From NCBI RefSeq assembly GCF_050876985.1, contig NZ_JBPAPP010000001.1: 64,000 bases of DNA. One strand, given 5' to 3'. A program made the position numbers and the translations under genes. Numbering within the stretch: the first letter of the stretch is position 1; every line of letters starts with the position of its first letter. The notes beneath the pieces were generated by a model that saw nothing but the letters and a program-made list of their open reading frames with translations, was not told where the DNA came from and did not search any database. Source of the stretch: Halopseudomonas sp002296055. GTDB taxonomy: Bacteria; Pseudomonadota; Gammaproteobacteria; Pseudomonadales; Pseudomonadaceae. Shown piece by piece: positions 51,156-61,642 of this stretch.

Positions 51156-52487
51156 TTACGCGGCGGCCAGCCGAATCCAGATTTGCAGGCCGGGGTGACC
51201 GTTGAGCGCCCAGATATCGCCACCCTGTAGACGAATCTGCCGCTCGGCGATGGTCAGGCCCAAGCCAAAGCCGCCGTCGCCCGGCCGGGCACTGTTGAGT
51301 CGCGAAAAGGGCCGGAAGATCTGCTCCAGCTGAGCCTCCTCCACCCCGGGCCCCTGATCAGACAGGCAGATCAGCCAGTTACCGCCCTCGCGCTGCGCCC
51401 GGATACGGACCTGCCCGTCTGGCGGCGAATGCCGGATGGCATTGCGCAGCACATTTTCCAGCGCCTGACTCAGACCATTGAGGTGGCCTTGCACTCGACA
51501 GTCGGCGGGCAGCTCCGCGCGGATACGGCTTGAGACCCAGCCCGACTCGAACAAGGCGTCCTCGCGCAGCACCTCCCAGAGTGCGTTCAGATCGACTGCC
51601 TCCAAGGGTAACTGACCTGGCTGACTATCCAGCCAAGCGACCTCCAGAGTGCCATCAAGCAACTCCTGCATCCGGCCAACCTCGTGCTCCAGTCGCTCGC
51701 GCAGTTCACTTTGGCTGAGGTCGCTTTCACCCGCCACGCGCAGGCGGCTGAGCGGCGTGCGCAGTTCATGGGAGACATCGCGCAACAACTGGCGCTGTTG
51801 CCCGATGGAGTCGCGCAGGCGGCGAGTCAGGTAATCCAGCGAACGGCCCAGCTCACCCATTTCATCGCGGCGCCCGGCCAGCTCGGCGGGCAGCAGGGTT
51901 TCCAGCGGGTTGGCACGCATGGCGTTGGCCTGCCGACGCAAACGCTCCAGCGGCGAGATCAACAGCATGTACAGCAGCGCGCAGAACAGCATGGAGAGCA
52001 GCGCCGGCATCAGATACAGCACCAGCGCGTTGAGCAGCGGGCGCATGGCCCAGGGCGTCAGGGCTTTGGGTAAGCGCAGTACCAGCGACTCGTCGCGCCC
52101 GGCCATGGGCACGTAAATCACCTGACGGCCGCCGCCCCGCATGCTCATCGGCGAGGTATAGCTACGCAGGAAAGTCAGCATGTTGCGCTGTTTCTCGCTT
52201 AGCGGCTGACCCGGCAGCGCCTGCAGGGCACTATCCACCACAACCAGAATCTCGGGTGACAGGTCCGCGTGCTCGTCTCGCCAGACGTTCAGGGCGTCCA
52301 TCCCCTGATCCAGCGCGCTGGCAGCATCGGCGGCATAGCCGCGCAGCTCACTCAGGGTCGATTCGGGCAGGTGCGCCAGGTACCGATCCACCCGCTGGGC
52401 CATGTAGTCGGTCACCGCAATCATGCACAGACAGAAACCGGCAACCAGCAACACCATGCGCCAGTAGAGCGAGCGATAACCCGGCAT
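51156..52487 (-). CDS. pfeS: Sensor histidine kinase PfeS
   Basis: 443 residues from the ATG at 52487, which shares a base with the pfeR stop (TGATG). Transmembrane helices near 7-27 and 152-174 enclose a periplasmic sensor of about 125 residues; HAMP near 175-228; H-box 'LRDVSHELRTPLSRLRVAGE' (about 236-255, phospho-His); N-box 'NVLRNAIRHSPPDGQVRI' ; G-boxes 'CLSDQGPGVEEAQLEQIFRP' and 'GDGGFGLGLTIAERQIRLQG'. Such kinases sense enterobactin-type siderophore in the periplasm and phosphorylate PfeR. Length (about 445) and context match P. aeruginosa PfeS. Confidence 0.92.
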   Translation of the reverse strand: MPGYRSLYWRMVLLVAGFCLCMIAVTDYMAQRVDRYLAHLPESTLSELRGYAADAASALDQGMDALNVWRDEHADLSPEILVVVDSALQALPGQPLSEKQRNMLTFLRSYTSPMSMRGGGRQVIYVPMAGRDESLVLRLPKALTPWAMRPLLNALVLYLMPALLSMLFCALLYMLLISPLERLRRQANAMRANPLETLLPAELAGRRDEMGELGRSLDYLTRRLRDSIGQQRQLLRDVSHELRTPLSRLRVAGESDLSQSELRERLEHEVGRMQELLDGTLEVAWLDSQPGQLPLEAVDLNALWEVLREDALFESGWVSSRIRAELPADCRVQGHLNGLSQALENVLRNAIRHSPPDGQVRIRAQREGGNWLICLSDQGPGVEEAQLEQIFRPFSRLNSARPGDGGFGLGLTIAERQIRLQGGDIWALNGHPGLQIWIRLAAA

Positions 52488-53194
52488 CAAGGCTGCTCCC
52501 GGCTCAGCAGATAGCCATGCCCCCAGACCGATTCCAGGCGCAGGATATCGACTCCGGCCTGGCTCAATTTGCGACGCAGGTTGCTGATGTGCATATCCAG
52601 CACCCGGTCATGGCGAGTAAAGCCGCGGTGCAACACCTGCTGATAGAGAAAGGCTTTGCTCTGCACCTCGCCCACGTGCGCATGCAACACTTCCAGCAAG
52701 CGATACTCGGTCGGCGTGAAGGTGACGGAAATATCGCCATAGCGCAGCCGCGAGGCTTTTTCATCAAACCGCAGCTCGGCGTCGTCCACCGCAGGCTGGG
52801 CTACCCCCTGACCACGCTCGTAGCTGATACGCCGCAAGATAGCGTTGACGCGCACCTCCAGCTCGCGGCTGCTGAAAGGTTTGGGCAGGTAATCATCGGC
52901 GCCGCGATCAAAGCCAGTCACCCGGCTTTCCTCGTCCCCCAGGGCCGACATCATCAGCACCGGCGTGCCGCCCATGCGGCGCAGCCGGCTGAGCAGCTCC
53001 ATGCCGCCAAGGCCCGGCAGCATGACGTCCAGCAGAATCAGGTCAAACTCGCCACTGCCAGCCTGCGCCAGGCCCTGCTGGCCGTCTGTGGCCAACACCA
53101 CCTCGTGCCCGCAGCTGCCAAGCGACTGCTGCAGGTGCTCACCCAGCACCGGGTCATCTTCTACCGCCAATATGCGCGCTTGAAATACCTGCAC
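52487..53194 (-). CDS. pfeR: OmpR-family response regulator PfeR
   Basis: 235 residues from the GTG at 53194; GTG 53203 and ATG 53242 are alternatives, but a Fur-like box at 53205-53223 would fall inside the longer reading and no start has a good SD, so the N-terminus is uncertain. Receiver domain about 1-122: acidic pair in 'ILAVEDDPVLGEHLQQSL', phospho-acceptor Asp in 'DLILLDVMLPGLGGMELL' , Lys in 'DDYLPKPFSSRELEVRV'. Winged helix about 140-232 with 'VTFTPTEYRLLEVLHAHVGE' and 'HISNLRRKLSQAGVD'. It should activate pfeA and possibly the PepSY operon. Confidence 0.9.
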   Translation of the reverse strand: MQVFQARILAVEDDPVLGEHLQQSLGSCGHEVVLATDGQQGLAQAGSGEFDLILLDVMLPGLGGMELLSRLRRMGGTPVLMMSALGDEESRVTGFDRGADDYLPKPFSSRELEVRVNAILRRISYERGQGVAQPAVDDAELRFDEKASRLRYGDISVTFTPTEYRLLEVLHAHVGEVQSKAFLYQQVLHRGFTRHDRVLDMHISNLRRKLSQAGVDILRLESVWGHGYLLSREQP

Positions 53195-53204
53195 AGGCCA
53201 CACC

Positions 53205-53223
53205 AAGAATGAGAACCATAAAC
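53205..53223 (-). promoter_or_regulatory. Candidate Fur box upstream of pfeR
   Basis: AAGAATGAGAACCATAAAC (plus strand) matches 13 of 19 Fur consensus positions. Located 11 bp upstream of the preferred pfeR start, in the pfeR/ybiT divergent gap. Confidence 0.55.
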
Positions 53224-53347
53224 GCCCGCAAACATACTGCATCCGCCAGCGCCCGGCAAACGCCTCCGGTCGCCGGTGCCTGTCACCCGCGCCGCCAAGC
53301 CGCTACAATGCGCGCCCACTTCTTAGCTGTTAACTCCAGGATTGTCC

Positions 53348-54937
<1,590 letters not shown>

Positions 54938-54940
54938 CGT

Positions 54941-55111
54941 CATAGGCAAGCACTGACTTCGCTCGCCCTGGCCGGCCAGGCCAGGCGAGCGCTCAAGTGT
55001 GCATCTGCGGCGTAACCCCGCTCGCCAGTAGAGCCACTCCGGGCTGCACAGCGCGCCTTGCAGCCGCAGACCTGTGCCCTCGCAGAGGGCATCTGGAATA
55101 CACCGTGCTTC
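54941..55111 (-). repeat. Dispersed intergenic repeat, copy A
   Basis: In reverse orientation it reads GAAGCACGGTGTATTCCAGA, then a core with GCAAGGCGCGCTGTGC, aligning imperfectly with 28831-28941. Its two ends are themselves related in inverted orientation (GGCAAGCACTGACTTC and GAAGCACGGTG). The hairpin CGCTCGCC...GGCGAGCG (54960-54991) lies at one end and could serve as the ybiT terminator, though no T tract follows. Confidence 0.55.
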
Positions 55112-55192
55112 GCTGACGGCGGCCGCCCGCCCCCCCCCACCAACAGCCTCCGCGATATCCGCCCCAACCCGACGCTGGCCTTTTTCTTTTTT

Positions 55193-55205
55193 GTTATGTT
55201 ATAAC
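55193..55205. promoter_or_regulatory. Zur-like operator upstream of the TonB receptor/CobN-like operon
   Basis: GTTATGTTATAAC, 5-bp perfect arms (GTTAT / ATAAC) around 3 bp, matching the core of the gammaproteobacterial Zur box (GTTATANTATAAC) at all but one defined position, in an otherwise AT-rich patch. It is 85 bp before the receptor start. Confidence 0.75.
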
Positions 55206-55290
55206 CATAAAGAAAACCCCCTCTGCCACACCAGACAGGCGCGTCCGCCGCTGCTGCCTGCGCCACTGTCTGCAATCAGGAAACATCGCC

Positions 55291-57240
55291 ATGACCTATC
55301 AAAACAAAGCCGCCCACAGCGGCCTGCTCGCGCTCGCGTTGCTGGGGAGCAACGCCTGGGCCGATACCACCAGCGGCAACGCCACCGCGCTACCCACCAT
55401 GGTGGTGACCGCCACCACCACCGAGCGCAGCACCGCCGACGCACCCGCCAGCGTCAGCGTGGTGGCCGGCGAAGAGCTACGCAAGCGTCCGGTGAATGAT
55501 ATGGCCGATGCGGTGCGCAACACCGTCGGCGTTGACCTGTCCGACCTGGGTCTGGGCCGCCGCGGCGTGTCCATTCGCGGTATGGACTCCGAGCACACCT
55601 TGATGCTCATTGACGGTCAGCGCATCAACGCTTCTGCCTCGGGTATCGCCCATTCCGACTTTGAGCTGGGCTGGGTGCCGACCGAAGCCATCGAGCGGGT
55701 CGAGATCGTCCGCGGGCCGATGTCCTCGCTGTACGGCTCCGAAGCCCTTGGCGGCGTGGTCAACGTGATCACCCGCGCCGCCACCGATGAGTGGCAGGGC
55801 TCGATCAGCAGCAACGCCACCTTCACCGACAGCAGCCTGGACGGCGACGAGCGCAAGACCGGTTTCTACCTCGGCGGCCCGCTGGTCGACGGCAAACTGG
55901 GGCTCAACCTGTGGGGCGAATTCCGCCAGCGCGACGCCCTGCGCGACGCCGCCAACCCGGCCCTGAGCCAGTTGGACGAGCAGGATGCGCGCACCGGCCA
56001 CGTCGGCCTGAGCTGGACCCCCGTGGCCAACCAACGCATCGACCTGTCTGTCGATGCCGGCAACGAAGAGCAGGACGGCGACCGCAGCTCCACTGCCAGC
56101 CCGCTGTACCAAACCCACTACGACATCGACCGCCGCCGCTACTCGCTGTCGCACAACGGCGACTGGGGCTGGGGCGACAGTCAGGTGCGGCTGTATCGAT
56201 CCGAGCTGAATCGCGAGTCCTACCGCAGCGATGGCGGCGACGCCAGCGGCCCCAACTATTTCACCGATACCGTGCTCGATGGCCGCATTGGCCTGCCGCT
56301 GGGCGAGCACCACCTGCTCACCCTGGGCGCAGAAACCCGCCGTGAAGAACTGGAAGACCCGACCGTGACCTTCGACGGCCAGGCCGAACAGGACCACTAC
56401 GCCGCCTTTGCTCAGGATGAAATCTGGTTCAACGAGCAGTGGGAGCTGGTACTGGGCACGCGCTTTGACCGCCACGAGGGCTTTGGCTGGGAGACCAGCC
56501 CGCGCGCCTACCTGATGTTCCACCCCAGCGATGCCCTGACCCTGCGCGCCGGCATCGGCCATGGATTCAAGGCGCCGACGCTGAAGCAGCTGTCACCGGA
56601 GTATGAATCCCGCGCGGCCATGGGCGGGCGCGGCATCATTCGCGGCAACCCCGAGCTGGAGCCGGAAACCAACCAGTCCTTCGAGCTGGGCGCCGAGCTG
56701 GACAAAAGCCGCTGGATGGTCGCCGCCACCCTGTTCCGCAACGACGTCGACAACCTGATCGAAACCATCCGCCTGCCTACCTGCGACGTGCCCGGCCGGG
56801 TCTGCCTGGAGTACGACAACATCGCCGAGGCGCGCATGCAGGGGCTGGAGCTAAGTGGTCGCATCACCCTGCTCGACCCACTGAGTCTGAGCGCCAACTA
56901 CACCTATCTGGACGCCGAAAACCGAGTGACCGACGAGCGCCTGGCTGACCGCTCCCGCCACCGCGCCAACGCCAGCGTCAACTGGGATCTGACCCCGGCG
57001 CTTGGCACCCGCCTGCAGGCTGAGTACCACAGCTCCCAGTACCGCTCGGCAACTGAACCGGATAGCCCCAGCTACACCCTGGTCAACTGGTATCTGGACT
57101 ACGCCGTGACCCGCAACCTGAGCCTGCACACCGGCATCGAGAACATCGGTGACGAGCGGCTGGCCAATGATGACCCGGACGAGTACGACCGCGTTGATAG
57201 CGGCCGCCGCTACTTCGCCGGCCTGACGGTCAGCTTCTGA
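55291..57240 (+). CDS. TonB-dependent receptor (CirA-like), probable zinc or metallophore receptor
   Basis: 649 residues. Signal peptide about 1-24 (cleavage after AWA). TonB box 'TMVVTATTTER' (about 35-45); plug with 'RRGVSIRGMDSEHTLMLIDG' (about 90-109) and 'EIVRGPMSSLYGSEALGGVV' (about 139-158), BtuB/CirA-like; 22-strand barrel ending 'RRYFAGLTVSF'. It resembles the receptor of the P. aeruginosa PA1922-PA1925 locus, which I recall as zinc-starvation induced, and the Zur-like box upstream supports the same control. The ATG has AGGAAA 9 nt upstream. The stop TGA shares a base with the ATG of the CobN-like gene. Substrate unproved. Confidence 0.9.
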   Translation: MTYQNKAAHSGLLALALLGSNAWADTTSGNATALPTMVVTATTTERSTADAPASVSVVAGEELRKRPVNDMADAVRNTVGVDLSDLGLGRRGVSIRGMDSEHTLMLIDGQRINASASGIAHSDFELGWVPTEAIERVEIVRGPMSSLYGSEALGGVVNVITRAATDEWQGSISSNATFTDSSLDGDERKTGFYLGGPLVDGKLGLNLWGEFRQRDALRDAANPALSQLDEQDARTGHVGLSWTPVANQRIDLSVDAGNEEQDGDRSSTASPLYQTHYDIDRRRYSLSHNGDWGWGDSQVRLYRSELNRESYRSDGGDASGPNYFTDTVLDGRIGLPLGEHHLLTLGAETRREELEDPTVTFDGQAEQDHYAAFAQDEIWFNEQWELVLGTRFDRHEGFGWETSPRAYLMFHPSDALTLRAGIGHGFKAPTLKQLSPEYESRAAMGGRGIIRGNPELEPETNQSFELGAELDKSRWMVAATLFRNDVDNLIETIRLPTCDVPGRVCLEYDNIAEARMQGLELSGRITLLDPLSLSANYTYLDAENRVTDERLADRSRHRANASVNWDLTPALGTRLQAEYHSSQYRSATEPDSPSYTLVNWYLDYAVTRNLSLHTGIENIGDERLANDDPDEYDRVDSGRRYFAGLTVSF

Positions 57241-60200
57241 TGCGCGGCCGCACTCTCCTGCGTAGCAGCCTCTGCGCCCTGCTCTGGCTGCTCACCGGGG
57301 CGGTGCAGGCGCATGGCGCCCACGTGCTGGTGCTGCACAACAACTTTGTCTCCAGCGAGAAATTTCAGCTGCTGCAGCGCCTGGCCACAGACAACGACGC
57401 GCACCTGCAGCACCTGAACGTCGAGCAAGCCGACGACGACGCTGTGCAGCAGGCCATTGGCGCCAGCATGCTGATCGTGCTGGATGTGCCGCGACCCAGT
57501 GACCGCGCACAGGTCAGCGCGGCCATCAGCCAGCTCGACATCACGCAGCCAACGCTGACCATCGGCGGTGGCCGGCCACTCTGGGAGCACCTGCCCCCCA
57601 GCCTGGCCGGCCCGCTGGTGGCGCTCTACGCCGCGGGTGGCGAGGCCAACTTTGCGCGCTTTTTTGCCCTGAGCACGGCAATCCAGCAAGGCGGCGCGAT
57701 CTCGCCCGAGCTGCTTGCGCCACCCGAAGCACTGCCGGCCACCGGCTTCTACCACCCGCAGGCGCCGCAGTTGTTCAGCACACTGGCCGACTATCTCGCC
57801 TGGGCAGATCAGCGCCAGCCCGCTGCCAAGGGCCGCATCGCCTTTCTGATTCACTCAGGCATGGTCAGCGACATGCTGACCCGCGAGCTGGATGAACTGG
57901 TCGGGCGCAGCGAGGCCGCTGGCCTGCAGCCCGTGATGTTCTGGTTTGACGGCAACGCCGAGGGCGGCCTGAGCGCGTTGTTTGCCGGCCAGCCGATTGA
58001 TGCGCTGGTCAACCTCACCCACATGCAGAACGGCTCAGCACGCAGCGCCGACTTTCTCGCCCTCGACGTACCGGTGATCCAGACCCTGCGCTTTCGCGAG
58101 GGCGAGGCGGCCGACTGGCCTGACGCGTTCAGCGGTGTGGCCGCGCGCACCACGGCGGTGTTTCTCGCCGGGCCGGAAGGCTGGGGCGTGAGTGATCCGC
58201 TGGTGCTGTCAGCCACCACCGACGGCGTGGATGACCTGCTACCCGCGCAGGCCGACGCGCTGATCGCCAAACTGCAACGGCTGGTCGCCCTGCGCCACAC
58301 GCCCGCCGCAGACAAACAGCTGGCCCTGCTGTTCTGGAATTACCCCGCCGGAGAAAAGAATCTCGGCGCCTCCAACCTGAACGTGCCGCGCAGCATCGTC
58401 TCGATCCAGCAGGCGCTACTGGCCGAGGGGTATCAGGTGGGTGAGCCGGTCAGCGAACAGCAGGTTATTGATCACGCCCAGCGCCTGCTCGGCGCCTTAT
58501 ACGGCAGCGTCACGCCCGAGCAGTTACTGGCCGAGGGGCTGGCGGTCAGCTATCCGGTCGCCGAGTATCAGCAGTGGCTGAGCAGCCTGCCCGCCAAGCG
58601 GCAAAGCGCGCTGGCCGCACAAGGCCCGCCCGAGCAGCACCCGGCCGTGCGTGAAATCAATGGCGAGCCGGCGTTTATCCTGCCGGCCTGGCAGCTCGGC
58701 CACCTGTTGCTGATGCCGCAGATGCCGCGCGGCGGCGAGCCCGGCAACTATCACAGCAGCGACAGCACGCCCGATCACCGCTATCTGGCCGCCTACCGCT
58801 ACCTGCAGACCCACGCCGGCACCGATGCGCTGATCCATCTGGGCACCCACGGCACCCAGGAGTGGCTGCCGGGCAAGGACCGGGGCCTGGCGGCCGACGA
58901 CTACCCCTGGCTGGCGGCGGGCGACCTGCCGATCGTCTATCCCTACATTCAGGATAACGTCGGCGAAGCCATTCAGGCCAAGCGCCGGGGCCGTGCTGTG
59001 GTGGTCAGCCACCAGACACCGCCCTTTGCGCCAGCCGGGCTGTATGACCAGATGCGCGACCTGCACCACCTGATTCATGAGCACGAACAGCTGGATGAAG
59101 GTCAGGTGCTGGAGACCGTGCGCGAGCAGATCCGCAGCAGAGCCATCGAGGCCAACATGCACGCCGATCTGGGCTGGAGCGAGGAGCAGACCGCCGCTGA
59201 TTTCGACGGCTTTCTGCAGGCGCTGCACGATCATCTGCACGAGCTGGCACGCACCGCCATGCCGCTCGGGCTGCATACTTTCGGTCAACCGGCCAGCGCC
59301 GAGCACCGCACCATCACCCTGATGCAGCAGTTGGGCACGCCCTTCTATACGGCGCTGGGCACCGATCAGCTGGAGCTGTTTGCGGTTGAGCACGAAGCGC
59401 TTCCAGACACCCCGGCCTACCGCGCTGCGCAGCAGTTGCTCGATGAACAGGCGAGCGCTGACCTGCCCCCCGAAGTAGCCGCCTTTGCCGACCGTGCGCA
59501 CCAGCTGGATCAGCAACTGCGCGACACCGGTGAGAACGAGGCGCTGCTGGCCGCGCTGGCCGGTCGCTTTGTTGCACCGGGCTCAGGGGGCGACCCGATC
59601 CGCAACCCGGATGTGCGCAGCGGCCGCAACCTCTATGCCTTTGAGGCCGACAAGATTCCGGCCCGGGCCGCCTGGGACAGCGGCGCCACCGCCTACCAGC
59701 AGCTGGTCGACGCCTTCCGCGCCGAACACGACGGCGCCTGGCCCGAGAAGCTGGCGTTCAGCCTCTGGTCTTCGGAAGCCATCCGCCATCTCGGTGTGAC
59801 CGAGGCGCAGGTGCTGCACGCGCTGGGGCTGCGGCCGGTCTGGAATGACGGCGGCCGGGTGACCGCGCTGGAGATCATTCCGGCCAGCGAGCTGGGCCGA
59901 CCGCGCAGCGACGTGGTGGTGCAGGTCACCGGCGTCTACCGCGACCAGTTCGACCACTTCATGCGCCTGCTGGATGACGCCATCGCGCGACTGGCCGAGC
60001 TGGAGGAGCCCGGCAACCCGATTGCTGCCAACAACCGCCGCATCGCCGCCGAGCTGCAGGCCCAGGGCATGAACGCCGAGCAAGCGGCCGAGGCCGCGCG
60101 CTACCGCATCTTCGGCAACGCCCCCGGCGAATACGGCACCGGTGTGCCGGACCTGGCCATGGCCTCCACCGAATGGGACGACGATGCGGTGCTCGCCGAG

Positions 60201-61124
60201 CAGTTTCTTGCCAGCAACGGCTACGCCTTTGGCAGCCAGCGCTGGGGCGAGGCCAGCGGCACGACCAACCTGCTGGCAAGCCAACTGCGCGGCACCCAGG
60301 CAGCGATCATGTCGCGCTCATCCAACCTGCATGGCGTGCTGTCGACCGACCACCCGTTCGAGTTTCTCGGCGGGTTGTCGGCGGCGGTGCGCCAGCTGGA
60401 TGGCGCAGCGCCCCAGTTGCTGATCTCCGACCTGCGCAGCAGCGACGCCCGCACCACCGGCCTGGACCGCTTTCTCGCCGATGAACTGCGCGTGCGCTAC
60501 CTCAACCCGCAATGGATCGAGGGCATGCAGGCCGAAGGCTACGCCGGCACGCTGGAGGTGCTGAACGTCACCAACAACCTGTTCGGCTGGCAGGCCATGG
60601 ACCCCTCGACCGTGCGCGACGACCAGTGGCAGGCGCTGTTCGACACCTACGTCAACGACAGCCGCGAACTGGGCACCCGCGAATGGTTTGAGCAGCACAA
60701 CCCGACCGCCCAGGCGCAAATCCTTGAACGCATGGCCGAGGCCATCCGCAAGGACTACTGGGACGCCTCCGAGCAGACCCGCGCGCAACTGGCCGAGCGC
60801 TGGCAGCAGCTGCAGGACGAGTTTGATGTGGCACCCGGCAACCCGGTGACCAGCGCCTTTATCACCGAGCTGGCGCGCGGCGCCGGCTTTGAGGCAACCG
60901 CCACTAGCGAGCCGTCGGCAGCGCTGCCCGAGATGCCTGAGCAGCCCGCTGCTAGGAGCGAGGCCGCAGCAACCCAGCCGGTGCAAGGCCAGGTGCTCGA
61001 AGCCGTCGGCGAAGAGCCCGAACCGGACTACAGCGCCTACTGGGCGCTGGCGCTCATGCTGCTGTTGATCGGCGGCGGCGCGCTGCAGCAGGCGCGCCGC
61101 GCGCGCCCTTACAACAACTTCTGA
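57240..61124 (+). CDS. Exported, membrane-anchored CobN-like chelatase-family protein
   Basis: 1294 residues, CobN/magnesium-chelatase H-like along most of its length: 'RPLWEHLPPSLAG', 'GASNLNVPRSIVSIQQALLA' (about 377-396), 'LIHLGTHGTQEWLPGKDRGL' (about 532-551), 'YPYIQDNVGEAIQAKRRGRA' (about 565-584), 'PGEYGTGVPDLAMASTEWDD' (about 961-980) and 'SNLHGVLSTDHPFEFLGGLS' are diagnostic. Unlike cytosolic CobN it begins with a signal peptide (about 1-24, 'LCALLWLLTGAVQAHG') and ends with a membrane helix 'YWALALMLLLIGGGALQQAR' plus RRARP, so it should face the periplasm. No CobS/CobT or cobalamin genes accompany it. It is coupled to the receptor, suggesting metal removal or loading during uptake. 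Confidence 0.92.
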   Translation: MRGRTLLRSSLCALLWLLTGAVQAHGAHVLVLHNNFVSSEKFQLLQRLATDNDAHLQHLNVEQADDDAVQQAIGASMLIVLDVPRPSDRAQVSAAISQLDITQPTLTIGGGRPLWEHLPPSLAGPLVALYAAGGEANFARFFALSTAIQQGGAISPELLAPPEALPATGFYHPQAPQLFSTLADYLAWADQRQPAAKGRIAFLIHSGMVSDMLTRELDELVGRSEAAGLQPVMFWFDGNAEGGLSALFAGQPIDALVNLTHMQNGSARSADFLALDVPVIQTLRFREGEAADWPDAFSGVAARTTAVFLAGPEGWGVSDPLVLSATTDGVDDLLPAQADALIAKLQRLVALRHTPAADKQLALLFWNYPAGEKNLGASNLNVPRSIVSIQQALLAEGYQVGEPVSEQQVIDHAQRLLGALYGSVTPEQLLAEGLAVSYPVAEYQQWLSSLPAKRQSALAAQGPPEQHPAVREINGEPAFILPAWQLGHLLLMPQMPRGGEPGNYHSSDSTPDHRYLAAYRYLQTHAGTDALIHLGTHGTQEWLPGKDRGLAADDYPWLAAGDLPIVYPYIQDNVGEAIQAKRRGRAVVVSHQTPPFAPAGLYDQMRDLHHLIHEHEQLDEGQVLETVREQIRSRAIEANMHADLGWSEEQTAADFDGFLQALHDHLHELARTAMPLGLHTFGQPASAEHRTITLMQQLGTPFYTALGTDQLELFAVEHEALPDTPAYRAAQQLLDEQASADLPPEVAAFADRAHQLDQQLRDTGENEALLAALAGRFVAPGSGGDPIRNPDVRSGRNLYAFEADKIPARAAWDSGATAYQQLVDAFRAEHDGAWPEKLAFSLWSSEAIRHLGVTEAQVLHALGLRPVWNDGGRVTALEIIPASELGRPRSDVVVQVTGVYRDQFDHFMRLLDDAIARLAELEEPGNPIAANNRRIAAELQAQGMNAEQAAEAARYRIFGNAPGEYGTGVPDLAMASTEWDDDAVLAEQFLASNGYAFGSQRWGEASGTTNLLASQLRGTQAAIMSRSSNLHGVLSTDHPFEFLGGLSAAVRQLDGAAPQLLISDLRSSDARTTGLDRFLADELRVRYLNPQWIEGMQAEGYAGTLEVLNVTNNLFGWQAMDPSTVRDDQWQALFDTYVNDSRELGTREWFEQHNPTAQAQILERMAEAIRKDYWDASEQTRAQLAERWQQLQDEFDVAPGNPVTSAFITELARGAGFEATATSEPSAALPEMPEQPAARSEAAATQPVQGQVLEAVGEEPEPDYSAYWALALMLLLIGGGALQQARRARPYNNF

Positions 61125-61138
61125 CAAGACTGACCGAT

Positions 61139-61642
61139 ATGAGCTTTTTTACCGACATTGAACATCTTTTGTACGCTGTTTCCCGCCTGTTTCTCGCACC
61201 GGTAATGCTGCTGATTTCCCTGGCGCTGGCCTATGCGCTGGTCACCCTCGGCGCCTTTGCCGTGGAGGCCTGGCAACGCAGCCGCAATCGTCATCAGGCT
61301 GCGCTGTTGCAACAGGCCACCGCAGCCGATGGCACCCCCGTGGCCAGCGATGATCTGGAACTCTGGATCATGCGCCGCCTGGAGTGGCTGCGCGTGGTGT
61401 CGCGGACCGCGCCCATGCTCGGGCTGATCGCCACCATGATTCCCATGGGGCCGGCACTGCTGGCGCTGGGTAACAATGACGCGCAGGCGGTGGGCCGCAA
61501 CATGGTCGCGGCCTTTTCCGCCGTGATCCTCGCGCTGCTGGCCGCCAGCCTCTGTTACTTCATGCTCACCGTACGCCGTCGCTGGTTGCTGGAAGACCTG
61601 CGCCAGCTGGAACAACAGCGCGCCCGCGCCGAGGTCAGCTGA
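61139..61642 (+). CDS. MotA/TolQ/ExbB-family proton channel protein
   Basis: 167 residues, shorter than ExbB. Hydrophobic segments near 18-42, 94-115 and 123-142. The family core 'LEWLRVVSRTAPMLGLIATM' (about 80-99) followed by 'IPMGPALLALGNNDAQAVGR' and 'NMVAAFSAVILALLAASLCY' (about 120-139) matches the TolQ/ExbB proton-channel helices. It should use proton motive force together with the DUF2149 partner to power the receptor or the CobN-like protein. It begins 14 bp after the CobN-like gene, and its stop overlaps the next ATG (TGATG). Confidence 0.9.
   Translation: MSFFTDIEHLLYAVSRLFLAPVMLLISLALAYALVTLGAFAVEAWQRSRNRHQAALLQQATAADGTPVASDDLELWIMRRLEWLRVVSRTAPMLGLIATMIPMGPALLALGNNDAQAVGRNMVAAFSAVILALLAASLCYFMLTVRRRWLLEDLRQLEQQRARAEVS

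Larger units (their letters stand above)
54938..55290. other. Intergenic region, ybiT / zinc-type receptor operon
   Basis: 353 bp. The left half is a dispersed repeat (54941-55111) beginning with a GC hairpin; the right half has a C run (55130-55138) and the Zur-like box 85 bp before the receptor start. No cobalamin riboswitch consensus was found. Confidence 0.7.

Noticed and set aside
54938..55290. Cobalamin riboswitch upstream of the receptor/CobN-like operon
   Set aside because: The B12-box and the conserved core were not found; a Zur-like palindrome is present instead.
57240..61124. Cobalamin biosynthesis CobN
   Set aside because: Signal peptide, membrane anchor, Zur-like box and lack of any cob neighbour argue for a periplasmic metal-uptake role.
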